The position numbers and the translations under genes were made by a program. From contig NZ_MJUW02000018.1 in NCBI RefSeq assembly GCF_001753675.2, positions 1 through 64,000 of the forward strand: DNA of 64,000 nt. Direction: 5' to 3'. Positions 41,143 to 52,526 of the stretch are shown in pieces (position 1 is the stretch's first letter; each line of letters begins with the position of its first letter). The stretch is from Candidatus Brocadia sapporoensis (GTDB lineage: Bacteria; Planctomycetota; Brocadiia; Brocadiales; Brocadiaceae). The notes beneath the pieces were generated by a model. The model ran no database searches, had not been told where the DNA came from, and was given only the letters and a program-made list of their open reading frames with translations.

Positions 41143-43761
41143 ATGAGTTTCCTAACAAAACTATTTGGAACATCTAACGAGAGAATGATCAAAAAGATAA
41201 TGCCCATGGTGGTGCATATCAATGCTCTCGAAACTCAAATGATGTCGCTTACGGATGCGGAGCTTCGTCAAAAAACGGACAAATTTAAGGAAAGATTGTC
41301 TAACGGTGAAACCATAGATGATCTTCTGCCAGAGGCATTTGCTACAACAAGGGAAGCGAGTCGCCGGGTGCTTGTTGCCCCTAATCCCGACAGCCCCAAT
41401 CGCACCATGCGGCACTTTGATGTGCAACTCATTGGTGGAATTGTCTTACATCAGGGAAAGATTGCCGAAATGGCAACCGGAGAAGGTAAGACTCTTGTGG
41501 CTACCCTGCCGGCTTACCTGAATGCATTGTCGGAAAAAGGTGTCCACGTGGTTACCGTCAACGATTATCTGGCAAAGCGCGATAGGGATTGGATGAATCC
41601 TTTGTATGAATTTTTAGGACTAAGAGCAGGCGCCATTCAATCAAACCAGGCATACGACGATAAGAAGGCAGCGTATTTATGCGATATTACCTACGGAACA
41701 AATAACGAATTTGGTTTTGATTATCTCCGTGATAATATGAGGGTAAGAACGGAAGAACAGGTACAGATTAGCCGTGGCCTCAATTATGCCATTGTTGATG
41801 AAGTTGACAGCATATTGATTGATGAGGCTCGCACTCCTTTAATCATATCTGGTCCCGCAGAGGAGTCTACAGAAAAATATTATTTAGCTGATAAAGCCGC
41901 CAGACGTTTAAAAACAGGGAAACACTTTGAGATAAAAGAGAAGGAACGAATGGCGCATCTTACCGAAGAGGGTATTGAAGAAGTTGAGAAATTACTGAAT
42001 GTTGAAAGTATTTATACCGATAAAAATATGGAGTGGCCGCATTATATAGAACAGGCGCTCCGTGCTCACCATCTGTTTAAAAATGACAGAGATTATATTG
42101 TTAAGGGTGGTGAGGTAATTATTGTAGATGAATTTACCGGGCGTTTGATGGAAGGTCGTGTGTGGAGTGATGGGCTGCATCAGGCCGTTCAGGCGAAGGA
42201 GCATCAACGCATTAAAGAGGAAAACCAGACCCTTGCTACGATTACTCTTCAGAATTTCTTTCGATTATATAAAAAACTTGCCGGGATGACAGGAACGGCA
42301 ATGACGGAGGCTGCAGAGTTTGACAAAATATATAAACTGGAAGTCGTTATAGTTCCCACCAACAAACCCATGCGTCGTACAAACTTTCCCGATCGGGTCT
42401 ATCGGACCGAAAAAGAAAAGTTTGATGCCATCATTCAAGAGATTGTAGAGGTGCATAAAACAGGCAGACCAATACTGGTGGGAACGGTTTCAATTGAAAG
42501 GTCAGAATTGCTGAGTGAGAAACTCATGCGGGAGGGTATTGAGCACGAGGTATTAAATGCCAAGCAGCATGAAAAAGAAGCACACATTGTTGCAAAAGCC
42601 GGGCAGCGGGGGAACGTTACTATTGCAACGAATATGGCCGGAAGAGGTACCGACATTGTGTTAGGGGAAGGCATTGCGGCTATCGGAGGCCTTCATATTG
42701 TTGGTTCTGAGAGACATGAAGCGCGGCGTATTGATAACCAGCTTCGCGGACGCTCAGGCCGCCAGGGCGATCCTGGTTCTTCCCGTTTCTATGTATCGCT
42801 TCAGGATGATTTAATGCGCATTTTCGCCTCTGATCGAGTTAGTTCTCTGCTGAAAACCTTCGGGATGGAAGAAGGCATGGCAATTGAACACTCGATGGTT
42901 AGTAAGTCCATTGAAAGGGCGCAGAAAAAGGTTGAAGAACATAATTTTGAAATACGAAAACACCTGCTTGAGTATGATGAGGTTATGGATCAGCAGAGAA
43001 AAGCGGTTTATGCACTGCGTCAGGATGTCTTGGAGGGCAGGAATATCCGGGATTATGTTTACCGAATGATGGAGGACAGCATCCGGGAGACAACAGCTTT
43101 TGCTTACGATACAAAGAATGGGAGAGGAGTGGAAGACCCCTTCGATCTTGCAGCTTGGTTTCAGCAAAAGTTTGGCTTGCCTATTGATTTAGATGAGATT
43201 AAAGAAAAGACGCGCGGAAATGTGGAAAGTTTTTTCATAAGAAAAGCAGAAGAGGCATACGAAACCAAAGAAAATACCATGGGCAAAGAAGAGATGGAAA
43301 AGATTGCACAGATTCTCTTGCTGGAAAAGATCGACACAAAATGGAAAGATCATCTTTATGCCATGGACCATTTGAGATCGGGCATTGGTCTTCGAGGATA
43401 TGCCCAGATTGATCCAAGAATAGAATACAAAAGAGAAGCCTTGGGTATGTATGAGAGTATGAATTTGTCAATTCGGGACGAGGTGACGGATCTTATCTTT
43501 AAATTACAATTGGGTAAGGAAGCAGAGCGAAGAGATGTATGGCACCCCGATCATTATGTCCATCAGGAGGTTTCCGGGTTGAAAACGATGCAAGAGTCGT
43601 CAGTGCCTGCCAGTGTTCCCCAGGATGCCACCGCGGACTCAGAGGAACGGGCTGGGCGTAAGATAGAGCCTCTCAAAGTTAGTATCAAGACAGGAAGAAA
43701 TCAGCCTTGTCCGTGTGGTAGTGGCAAAAAGTTTAAACAGTGTTGTGGCAGAGTAAATTAG
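41143..43761 (+). CDS. secA: Preprotein translocase ATPase SecA
   Basis: 872 aa. The motor of the Sec secretion channel, cytoplasmic and membrane-associated. Walker A MATGEGKTLVATLPAYL, the DEVDSILIDEARTPLIISGP helicase motif II, TNMAGRGTDI and GRSGRQGDPGSSRFY appear in the expected order. The C-terminus has the zinc-binding tail PCPCGSGKKFKQCCG that contacts SecB/ribosomes. The start MSFLTKLFGTSNER is typical. Followed at 70 bases by waaA, probably on the same transcript. Confidence 0.98.
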   Translation: MSFLTKLFGTSNERMIKKIMPMVVHINALETQMMSLTDAELRQKTDKFKERLSNGETIDDLLPEAFATTREASRRVLVAPNPDSPNRTMRHFDVQLIGGIVLHQGKIAEMATGEGKTLVATLPAYLNALSEKGVHVVTVNDYLAKRDRDWMNPLYEFLGLRAGAIQSNQAYDDKKAAYLCDITYGTNNEFGFDYLRDNMRVRTEEQVQISRGLNYAIVDEVDSILIDEARTPLIISGPAEESTEKYYLADKAARRLKTGKHFEIKEKERMAHLTEEGIEEVEKLLNVESIYTDKNMEWPHYIEQALRAHHLFKNDRDYIVKGGEVIIVDEFTGRLMEGRVWSDGLHQAVQAKEHQRIKEENQTLATITLQNFFRLYKKLAGMTGTAMTEAAEFDKIYKLEVVIVPTNKPMRRTNFPDRVYRTEKEKFDAIIQEIVEVHKTGRPILVGTVSIERSELLSEKLMREGIEHEVLNAKQHEKEAHIVAKAGQRGNVTIATNMAGRGTDIVLGEGIAAIGGLHIVGSERHEARRIDNQLRGRSGRQGDPGSSRFYVSLQDDLMRIFASDRVSSLLKTFGMEEGMAIEHSMVSKSIERAQKKVEEHNFEIRKHLLEYDEVMDQQRKAVYALRQDVLEGRNIRDYVYRMMEDSIRETTAFAYDTKNGRGVEDPFDLAAWFQQKFGLPIDLDEIKEKTRGNVESFFIRKAEEAYETKENTMGKEEMEKIAQILLLEKIDTKWKDHLYAMDHLRSGIGLRGYAQIDPRIEYKREALGMYESMNLSIRDEVTDLIFKLQLGKEAERRDVWHPDHYVHQEVSGLKTMQESSVPASVPQDATADSEERAGRKIEPLKVSIKTGRNQPCPCGSGKKFKQCCGRVN

Positions 43762-43830
43762 TTTTTATGTTGTCGCACTCTGAGTACGATTAACAAAACA
43801 AATAACAACCGGAAAGTCCATTCTCCACAC

Positions 43831-45147
43831 ATGTCGAAACTGTTTGATGCTGCATATGTAACAGCGCTTACCATAGGATTGCCATATTTTTTTTTGAAAT
43901 TTGCAAGCAGCGAACGTTATCGGTCTGGTTTCATGCAACGTTTGGGTTGGATTGGCAGAAGGAAAGGCGGGAAATCTTGCATATGGATCCATTGTGCCTC
44001 TGTTGGAGAGGTTCTAATGGTAAAAACACTTGTAAAATCCATTGAAAAAGAGTTTAATAATTTGGATATTGTTCTTTCTACCAATACAAACACGGGAAGG
44101 TCTGTTGCAAAAAGGTGTTTTAATGGTAAGAAGATTTTTTATTTTCCGCTCGATTTGAGCTGGGTGGTCAATAAGGCGCTGAATGCCATACAACCTTGTT
44201 GTGTGATATTGGTTGAGCTTGAGATATGGCCTAATTTCCTGATAAGCACGGCAAAAATGCGTATTCCGGTAGTGTTACTGAATGCCAGAATATCTGAAAG
44301 ATCGCTGAAATGGTACCGCGTGCTCAGAAAGATTTCGAAAGAGTTCTTTGCGGGTTTGACTAAAAAGGAAAATGTTTTTTGCGCAAGGACGGAGATTGAC
44401 GCCTCCCGTCTTATGAATTTAGGTATTCCGGAATCCCAGGTAGGTATTACCGGGAATATGAAATATGATAATGTTGTGACTGATATCACAGAAGACATCA
44501 AAAAGCGGTTATTGTCCCTTTTTGGAATTGGCAAAGGGGAAAAAGTAATCGTCTGTGGCAGTACTCATAAAGGTGAAGAGGACGTTATATTAAGAATTTT
44601 CCAGCATCTTAGGGAGAAGATTCAGAACGTAAGACTCATTTTGGTGCCGCGGCATATTGAAAGAGTGAATGAGGTTGTTACACTCATTGAATCTTTACGA
44701 TTTCGGTGTGTCAGAAAAACTTCTCTCGATAAGGGGGAAAAGATAAGCGAACCGAAAGCAGAAACGGTTATCCTCGTCGATACTATGGGGGATTTACAAA
44801 TTACATATAGCATTGCTGATTGTGTGTTTGTGGGGAAGAGCCTTGTCCCTCAGGGCGGGCAGAACATGATGGAGCCGGCGGGACTGGCTAAACCAGTTAT
44901 TGTTGGTCCGCATACGTTTAATTTTCGCGAGGAGGTTCAGTTATTAAAGGAGGCCGATGCCATAGAGATTGTTCAGGATGAATCGGCACTCTTAAATGCG
45001 ATGATGTATATATTGGAGTGTCCGGACGTAGCCAGGGAAATGGGCAAGAGGGCGCAATTGGTTGTGATAAATCAAAGGGGTGCTACCGATCGTAATGTAG
45101 AGGCACTAAGAAAAATTTTATTGAAGGAGAGGACAGTATCAGTATGA
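43831..45147 (+). CDS. waaA: 3-deoxy-D-manno-octulosonic acid transferase (Kdo transferase)
   Basis: 438 aa GT30/GT-B enzyme that adds Kdo to lipid A precursors. N-terminal membrane-anchor helix ([13 protein letters not shown]), then [10 protein letters not shown] with its catalytic glutamate, [20 protein letters not shown], and the C-terminal [31 protein letters not shown]. Its presence shows a lipid A-based outer membrane. The stop overlaps the metK start by four bases. Confidence 0.96.
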   Translation: MSKLFDAAYVTALTIGLPYFFLKFASSERYRSGFMQRLGWIGRRKGGKSCIWIHCASVGEVLMVKTLVKSIEKEFNNLDIVLSTNTNTGRSVAKRCFNGKKIFYFPLDLSWVVNKALNAIQPCCVILVELEIWPNFLISTAKMRIPVVLLNARISERSLKWYRVLRKISKEFFAGLTKKENVFCARTEIDASRLMNLGIPESQVGITGNMKYDNVVTDITEDIKKRLLSLFGIGKGEKVIVCGSTHKGEEDVILRIFQHLREKIQNVRLILVPRHIERVNEVVTLIESLRFRCVRKTSLDKGEKISEPKAETVILVDTMGDLQITYSIADCVFVGKSLVPQGGQNMMEPAGLAKPVIVGPHTFNFREEVQLLKEADAIEIVQDESALLNAMMYILECPDVAREMGKRAQLVVINQRGATDRNVEALRKILLKERTVSV

Positions 45148-46313
45148 AGAAAGGAAGGTATTTATTTACCTCGGAATCAGTATCTATGGGGCATCCGGAT
45201 AAGGTCGCTGACCAGATATCTGATGCCGTATTGGATGCAATGCTTGAGCAAGACCCAATGAGCCGGGTAGCATGTGAAACATTGGTAACGACAGGTGTTG
45301 CCTTTGTGGCGGGAGAATTTACCACAAAGGCGAATGTGAACATTCCTGATATTGTAAGAAACACAATAAAAGAAATTGGTTATATTGATGCGTCGATAGG
45401 ATTCGATTACAACACCTGTGCAGTTATTACCAGCATTGGAAAACAGTCCCCCGATATTTCGCAGGGTGTATCCGAAGGCGAAGGTTTACATAAGGAACAG
45501 GGTGCTGGTGATCAGGGTATGATGTTTGGTTATGCCTGCAATGATACGCCGGAACTGATGCCGCTTCCTATTATGCTGGCCAACAGGATTATCATAAAAC
45601 ACGCCGAATTGAGACAGGGCGGAAAACTGAAATATCTCCGCCCCGATGCGAAATCCCAGGTAACGGTAGAATATGAGGATCATAAACCTGTCCGGGTACA
45701 TACGGTGGTTGTTTCAACCCAGCATGCACCTGATGTAAAATATGAAACGATCAAAGAGGATATGATTGAAAAGGTTGTAAAACAGGTAATTCCAGCTAAT
45801 TTATTGGATGATAAAACAATTTATCATATAAATCCAACGGGACGTTTTGTGGTCGGTGGTCCGCAGGGTGACTGCGGGCTAACCGGGCGAAAGATTATCG
45901 TGGATACTTACGGAGGATGGGGACGCCACGGCGGAGGTGCTTTTTCAGGAAAGGATCCGACGAAGGTCGATCGAAGTGCCTGCTATGCGGCACGACATAT
46001 TGCAAAGAATGTGGTAGCCTCTGGCCTGGCAGACCGATGCGAAGCACAGGTGGCCTATGCTATTGGTGTGGCAAAACCGCTTGCTGTTCACATTACTACA
46101 GAAGGTACAGGCAAGATTCCTGACGAAAAACTTACTCAAATTTGTGAAAAGGTTTTTGATATGACACCGAAAGGTATAATCGATCGGCTAAAACTCAGAA
46201 GGCCTATATATAAGATTACCGCCCGTCACGGCCATTTTGGTCGCCCGGAAGATACGTTTACGTGGGAAAAGACAGACATGGTGGACGCCTTGCGAAAAGC
46301 TGCGGGCGTTTAA
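45144..46313 (+). CDS. metK: S-adenosylmethionine synthetase
   Basis: 389 aa, makes SAM from methionine and ATP. N-terminal [25 protein letters not shown] (ATP/methionine site), [21 protein letters not shown], the P-loop-like [21 protein letters not shown] and [16 protein letters not shown]. Full length. Translation is coupled to waaA (ATGA overlap). The next gene, ahcY, recycles the SAH formed by SAM use. Confidence 0.98.
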   Translation: MKKGRYLFTSESVSMGHPDKVADQISDAVLDAMLEQDPMSRVACETLVTTGVAFVAGEFTTKANVNIPDIVRNTIKEIGYIDASIGFDYNTCAVITSIGKQSPDISQGVSEGEGLHKEQGAGDQGMMFGYACNDTPELMPLPIMLANRIIIKHAELRQGGKLKYLRPDAKSQVTVEYEDHKPVRVHTVVVSTQHAPDVKYETIKEDMIEKVVKQVIPANLLDDKTIYHINPTGRFVVGGPQGDCGLTGRKIIVDTYGGWGRHGGGAFSGKDPTKVDRSACYAARHIAKNVVASGLADRCEAQVAYAIGVAKPLAVHITTEGTGKIPDEKLTQICEKVFDMTPKGIIDRLKLRRPIYKITARHGHFGRPEDTFTWEKTDMVDALRKAAGV

Positions 46314-46370
46314 TTGGTGGAATAAAGGGGCGCGTTACAACGTGCCCCTTGCTATTTACAGCGGAGCTAA

Positions 46371-47702
<1,332 letters not shown>

Positions 47703-47877
47703 ATCTGTCATTCTTCGTTAAATCTTATTCTGAAATGAAGCCGAAGAATCTTAATGCCCCAGGATGGCATTTGAACGAAGTGGGGAATTTCTTACTTCAG
47801 ACTTACGATTTTGGACTTTGTCGTAAACACACAGGTGAACGACATGGAATATAAAGATCAAAAATCATAAATTTACT
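47703..47877. other. ahcY-DUF1015 gap with degraded repeat
   Basis: The first 60 bases (CTGTCATTCTTCG ... CCGAAGAATCTTAA) resemble a decayed copy of the TGTCATT...AAGAATCT element seen at 38670. No gene. Confidence 0.4.
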
Positions 47878-49194
47878 ATGGCTATTATAAAACCGTTTCG
47901 GGGATTGCGGTATAATCAAGATGTCATTACGGGCATGGCGTCCGTTGTGACGCCACCGTATGATGTAATTTCGCCTCAGGAACAAGAGAGATTTTATCAG
48001 ATTCACCCGAATAATATCATCCGCCTGGATTTGGGAAAGGATTTTCCCGGCGATACCGAAGAATCCAACAAATATACCCGCGCTGCTGAATTTCTCAAGA
48101 GTTGGAGGGAAAATGGTATCCTTAAACAGGAAGACGCCCCTGCGATTTATATTTATGATCAGGAATTTTTGTCTGGTAACAAGTGGCTGGTCCGGAGAGG
48201 CTTTGTTGCGCTGGTAAAGCTGGAACCTTTTGATAAAGGAGATATTTATCCCCATGAGCAGACACTCCCTGGCCCAAAGGCTGACCGCTTGAAACTTACC
48301 CAGTCATGCCGGGCAAATCTCAGCTCTATCTTTGCCCTTTTTCCCGATGAGAATAATGAGATCGATAGTTATTTGTCTACTATATCATCTACAAAATCCG
48401 ATGTGGATTTTGTAGATGATACCGGGGTGAAAAATAAACTTTGGGTAATCAAGGAAAAGCACACGATTAACAGATTGGTTGCCCTTATGAAGGAGAAACC
48501 GCTTTTTATTGCAGACGGACACCACCGGTATGAGACTGCGTTGGTCTATAAAGAACAGATGCGGAAAGAAAATGGCGGAACCGGGGCGGAACTGCCTTCG
48601 GATTATGTGATGATGGTATGCGTGTCAATGAATAATAATGGGCTGAAGATATTGCCTGCCCATAGGCTTGTACGGAATATAAAGGATTATCGCTTTGACC
48701 GGATTCTACAATCGATACAAGAGTCTTTTAAAGTCGAGCGGTTAGGCAGGGGGTGCAGCGTAGAGGATTTCATGTCAAGCCTCAGCAATGAGACCAAAGG
48801 CCACGCTTTTATCATGTATGTCGGTCAGGACGATACCTATTATAAATTGCAACTGAGCAACGAAAAACTCCTTGACGCGGTATTTGCCAAAGACCATCCC
48901 GAGTGGCGACATTTGGATGCGGGTATCCTTCACGGTGCGATAATAAACAAGGTGTTGGGTATAGATTCCAACGACGTAACCTTGAAAGATTATGTGAAAT
49001 ATGTGAAGGAGGAGACAGAAGCCGTATCGCTCGTGAAGTCTGGACAGTATCAACTGGCATTCTTTCTTAGGCCTACCCGTATTGAACAAGTCAGAGAAAT
49101 TGCTACAGCACGTAAGGTCATGCCCCCTAAGTCAACATATTTTTATCCGAAATTAATAACAGGCATTGTGATAAATAGCCTGAATTCTATCTAA
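47878..49194 (+). CDS. DUF1015 family protein
   Basis: 438 aa, full length for the family. Recognised by the N-terminus AIIKPFRGLRYN, VVTPPYDVISPQEQERFY, then YPHEQTLPGPKADRLKL and IADGHHRYETALVYKEQ. The family is thought to contain a serine-dependent or ParB-like nucleotide fold, but no activity is established that I can name. It follows ahcY on the same strand after 175 bases; a link to SAM metabolism is not shown by the sequence. Confidence 0.92.
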   Translation: MAIIKPFRGLRYNQDVITGMASVVTPPYDVISPQEQERFYQIHPNNIIRLDLGKDFPGDTEESNKYTRAAEFLKSWRENGILKQEDAPAIYIYDQEFLSGNKWLVRRGFVALVKLEPFDKGDIYPHEQTLPGPKADRLKLTQSCRANLSSIFALFPDENNEIDSYLSTISSTKSDVDFVDDTGVKNKLWVIKEKHTINRLVALMKEKPLFIADGHHRYETALVYKEQMRKENGGTGAELPSDYVMMVCVSMNNNGLKILPAHRLVRNIKDYRFDRILQSIQESFKVERLGRGCSVEDFMSSLSNETKGHAFIMYVGQDDTYYKLQLSNEKLLDAVFAKDHPEWRHLDAGILHGAIINKVLGIDSNDVTLKDYVKYVKEETEAVSLVKSGQYQLAFFLRPTRIEQVREIATARKVMPPKSTYFYPKLITGIVINSLNSI

Positions 49195-49595
49195 TGCTTT
49201 AAAGGGCAACATGAATTTGTAACTGCACGGCTTCAGTAAATCATGCCTAAAATGAGAATAGAGCCTATCTTGTTTAACAAGACGGACCCCTTTTGTTCAA
49301 TTGCACTGCAAAGTTCATAGACAAATATCTTTTCTGTCGCTGGTCGCGAAACCTTTATTTCTCGCCACAAGTGCATCTCTTCTGTTTCATTTATTCAATT
49401 CTTTTTTGCCTTCTTCGTATTATCCGTCTTCATCTGGTTTTCGTGCAAGCACCAGAATCATGCCTTGCCGAACTTTTATGGACAAAAAATAATTTCTTGA
49501 AATTTTTCTTATATAAATATTTTGAAATCATGATATAATTACTACTAATTTGTAATGATTACATAAATCAACAGAGAGATAAAGGTGATGATATT
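49195..49595 (+). promoter_or_regulatory. CODH/ACS operon leader with extended -10 promoter
   Basis: 400 bases without a gene. An extended -10 box, TGATATAAT, is at 49531-49539, 57 bases before the first cooC start; the -35 position has only a weak match. This is the most probable promoter of the operon. The small frames in the region (for example 49293-49538) lack ribosome sites and are AT-driven. Confidence 0.5.
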
Positions 49596-50369
49596 ATGAA
49601 GATCGCAGTTTCAGGGAAAGGCGGTGTTGGGAAGACAACTTTTGTTGCTGCTCTGGCAAGGGTTTTTGCGGAAAACGGGAAAAAGGTCATTGCAATAGAT
49701 GCAGACCCGGTAGCCAATTTGGCAGTAACGTTGGGTATGAAAAATGTATCAGAAATTGTTCCGATTAGCCAGATGAAAGACTTAATCAAGGAGCGTACCG
49801 GTGCCTCTGATGAGTATGGAAAGTTTTTTTCATTAAACCCCAAGGTTACAGATTTGCCTGAAAAACTCTCTCTGGAACATGAAGGCATAAGGCTGCTGGT
49901 GTTAGGGGCAATAAAGCGGGGAGGCGGCGGGTGTGCTTGCCCCGAAAGCGCTTTTTTGAGGGCATTGCTGAGTCACCTTATCGTGCAAAGAGATGAGGTG
50001 GTAATCGTGGATATGGAAGCTGGAGTAGAACACCTTGGCCGTGCTACCGTGCGTGCGGTAAATGCGTTGATTGTCATAGTAGAGCCGGGTTCCAAGAGTA
50101 TCCAGACGGCTTTTCAGGTAAAAAAACTCGCTGACGATATAGGCCTTAAGTCGATTTACGCCGTTGGAAATAAGGTGGCATCCGATGAACATAAATCGCT
50201 GATTAAAAATGGACTCAATAATATCCCTGTCTTAGGGTTTATTTCTTACAATGATAAGATTCTTGAATCGGACATTGTGGGGAGGGCGGTCTTCGCAGAA
50301 AATGATCAGTTGCTGTCAGAAGTAAGACAAATAAAAGAGAATTTGGTGCAGAGTACAAAAGGAACGTAA
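49596..50369 (+). CDS. cooC: CooC-type nickel-insertion ATPase (copy 1)
   Basis: 257 aa MinD/CooC-family ATPase that helps load Ni into CO dehydrogenase (C-cluster) or acetyl-CoA synthase. Deviant Walker A GKGGVGKTTFVAAL, switch DADPVANLAVTLGM, a CxC motif (GGGGCACPES) that binds Ni in CooC dimers, Walker B VVIVDMEAGVEHLGR. First gene of the acs operon, 163 bases before acsA, with a second promoter in between. A second CooC-like gene lies at 59080. Which one serves CODH and which ACS (AcsF) is not decided by the sequence. Confidence 0.93.
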   Translation: MKIAVSGKGGVGKTTFVAALARVFAENGKKVIAIDADPVANLAVTLGMKNVSEIVPISQMKDLIKERTGASDEYGKFFSLNPKVTDLPEKLSLEHEGIRLLVLGAIKRGGGGCACPESAFLRALLSHLIVQRDEVVIVDMEAGVEHLGRATVRAVNALIVIVEPGSKSIQTAFQVKKLADDIGLKSIYAVGNKVASDEHKSLIKNGLNNIPVLGFISYNDKILESDIVGRAVFAENDQLLSEVRQIKENLVQSTKGT

Positions 50370-50385
50370 AAGTTTCTATTTTCTC

Positions 50386-50413
50386 TTGATTTCGATGTGT
50401 ATATTTTTATAAT
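50386..50413 (+). promoter_or_regulatory. Internal promoter before acsA
   Basis: TTGATT at 50386-50391 and TATAAT at 50408-50413 with a 16-base spacer, 120 bases before the acsA ATG. Confidence 0.5.
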
Positions 50414-50532
50414 GTATTGTTCTATATTGCTACACATGAGAGTGCTGGATATGTAATCTGGCGCACTGGCAGATTACGTCTTAATGCAGTCGGAGTGGTA
50501 TTCGCGGATATAGCAAAGGAGGGTTATAAATT

Positions 50533-52500
50533 ATGGAAGAAAAACAGAAAAACATAGATCAGGTGATGCATGATAGAATGAAAGAAATGAAAGTGGAAAC
50601 AATGTATGATAGGTATCAGGCTCAGCTTCCGCAATGTGGATATGGTAGTCTGGCGTTATGCTGTCGGCATTGTAACTATGGACCTTGTAATATCGACCCT
50701 TTCGGCAAGGGGCCAAAGAAGGGTATTTGTGGCGCTGATGCCAATACCTTTGCTGCAAGGCACTTTCTGAGAATGAGCGGTGCGGGGACTGCCTGCCACT
50801 CAGATCACGGGCGTGCGGTGGCGCATCTTTTGGTTGCTACAGCGCGAGGAGAAGCTCCTGGCTACAGGATCAAAGACGTCGATAAGCTGATGATGGTTGC
50901 TGAGTGTTTCGGGATAAAGACGAAGGATCGAAAGATTAATGAAATTGCTGAAGAGGTAGGCGAGATGGCGCTGATGGAGTTTGGAAAACCCTATGGCACT
51001 CTGTTGTTTCTAAAAAGAGCGCCAGAGGCGCGCCAAAAAATATGGGAAAAAATTGGTATTGCGTCCAGGGCTATAGATAGGGAGGTGTGTGAAAGTTTCC
51101 ATAGAACAGGAATAGGCGGCGATCAGGACTATAGAAATCTGACGAAACAGGCCATGCGTGTTGCGCTGGCGGATGGCTGGGGCGGCAGTATGATAGCGAC
51201 GGAATTACAGGACATCCTGTTCGGCACTCCCAAGCCCGTTCAGGGAAGATCAAGTATGGGTGTTCTTAAGAAAGATTTTGTGAATCTGATTGTTCATGGT
51301 CACGAACCACAACTTGCAGAGGCGGTAGTTTTGGCTTCCAGCGATCCGGAGGTTACCAAGGCAGTTCTTGCAACAGGAGCCAAAGGGGTGGTGGTTGCAG
51401 GTCTGTGTTGTACGGCAAATGAACTCCTTGTCAGGCATGGAATTCCTATGGCTGGGCATATGACAATGCAGGAGCCAGCGATTTCTACAGGTGTGGTGGA
51501 GTTAATGGTCGTGGATATACAATGTGTAATGCAGGCAATTGTAGAGACGGCAAAACATTTCCATACGAAGATAGTAACGACGCTGTCGAAAGCGAAAATA
51601 TTTGGCGCAGAGCACGTAGAGTTTAGTGATGAGCATGCCATTGAGGCAGCAAAGAAGATTCTGTTTATGGCTATTGAGAACTACAAAAATCGTGACAATA
51701 AGAAGGTGTTTATCCCCGGTGGCGCAGAGCCTAATATTGTTGCTGGTTTTAGTCATGAAACAATTAAGTATATGCTGGGTGGAAGGTTTAGGGCGAGTTA
51801 CAGGCCTCTAAACGACAATATAATAAATGGAAGAATCCGGGGGGTCGTTGGTATTGCCGGTTGTACGAGTCCCAAAATTGGATTGGGTGAAACTTCGTAT
51901 GTAAATCTGGCAAAGGAGTTGATAGCAAATGATATATTGGTGGTAGCGACAGGTTGTGCTGCTGGACAATGTGCTGATGGGGGATTAATGATCCCTGAAA
52001 TGAAAGATGTGTGCGGTGCGGGGCTCAAAGAGGTTTGTGAGGCAGTAGGCATACCGCCCGTACTGCATTCCGGCGCTTGTGTCGATAACAGTCGTATTCT
52101 TATAGCAGTGTCGGAAATGGCAAAAGAGGGAGGCTTGGGAAATGATATAAGCGATTTGCCTGTCGCAGGGGTATGCCTTGAATGGATGAGCGAAAAGGCA
52201 ATAGCCATTGGCCAGTATTTTGTTGCTTCGGGCGTATACACGGTTTTTGGTACAAATTCTCCGGTAGCAGGTGCGCCTGATATGCAAAGGCTGTTAACCA
52301 GTGAAATGGAAGAGTTGGTTGGCGCCACGTGGGATTTTGAAAAGGATTTCAAAAAAATCGCCAGAATGGTGATGGATCATATAGAAAAGAAGAGAGATGC
52401 GCTCGGTATAAACGTGAAAAAGGAAAGAAAACTTTACGATATGGCTGAAAGAAGAGCGTTGGAAAGGGAGTGTAAGCCTACTCCAGGTGGACATCATTAA
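50533..52500 (+). CDS. acsA: Ni-containing CO dehydrogenase catalytic subunit
   Basis: 655 aa. Interconverts CO2 and CO at the Ni-Fe-S C-cluster and passes CO to AcsB. The N-terminal cysteines (CGYGSLALCCRHCNYGPC, then GICGAD) build the D and B clusters. Later ACSNE-like GLCCTANELLVRHG, IPGGAEPNI, VGIAGCTSPK and ATGCAAGQCADGG segments hold C-cluster ligands. The AGGAGGG ribosome site is perfect. It precedes acsB by 26 bases, so the bifunctional CODH/ACS complex is made from one message. Confidence 0.97.
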   Translation: MEEKQKNIDQVMHDRMKEMKVETMYDRYQAQLPQCGYGSLALCCRHCNYGPCNIDPFGKGPKKGICGADANTFAARHFLRMSGAGTACHSDHGRAVAHLLVATARGEAPGYRIKDVDKLMMVAECFGIKTKDRKINEIAEEVGEMALMEFGKPYGTLLFLKRAPEARQKIWEKIGIASRAIDREVCESFHRTGIGGDQDYRNLTKQAMRVALADGWGGSMIATELQDILFGTPKPVQGRSSMGVLKKDFVNLIVHGHEPQLAEAVVLASSDPEVTKAVLATGAKGVVVAGLCCTANELLVRHGIPMAGHMTMQEPAISTGVVELMVVDIQCVMQAIVETAKHFHTKIVTTLSKAKIFGAEHVEFSDEHAIEAAKKILFMAIENYKNRDNKKVFIPGGAEPNIVAGFSHETIKYMLGGRFRASYRPLNDNIINGRIRGVVGIAGCTSPKIGLGETSYVNLAKELIANDILVVATGCAAGQCADGGLMIPEMKDVCGAGLKEVCEAVGIPPVLHSGACVDNSRILIAVSEMAKEGGLGNDISDLPVAGVCLEWMSEKAIAIGQYFVASGVYTVFGTNSPVAGAPDMQRLLTSEMEELVGATWDFEKDFKKIARMVMDHIEKKRDALGINVKKERKLYDMAERRALERECKPTPGGHH

Positions 52501-52526
52501 TGGGAAATTAAGAGGGGATAATTTTT

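Noticed and set aside
49293-49538. 81-codon frame in the acs leader
   Set aside because: AT-driven composition (many Phe, Leu, Ile), no ribosome site, and overlapping the promoter region.
51798-52352. 184-codon antisense frame within acsA
   Set aside because: Shadow of the clearly conserved CO dehydrogenase gene.
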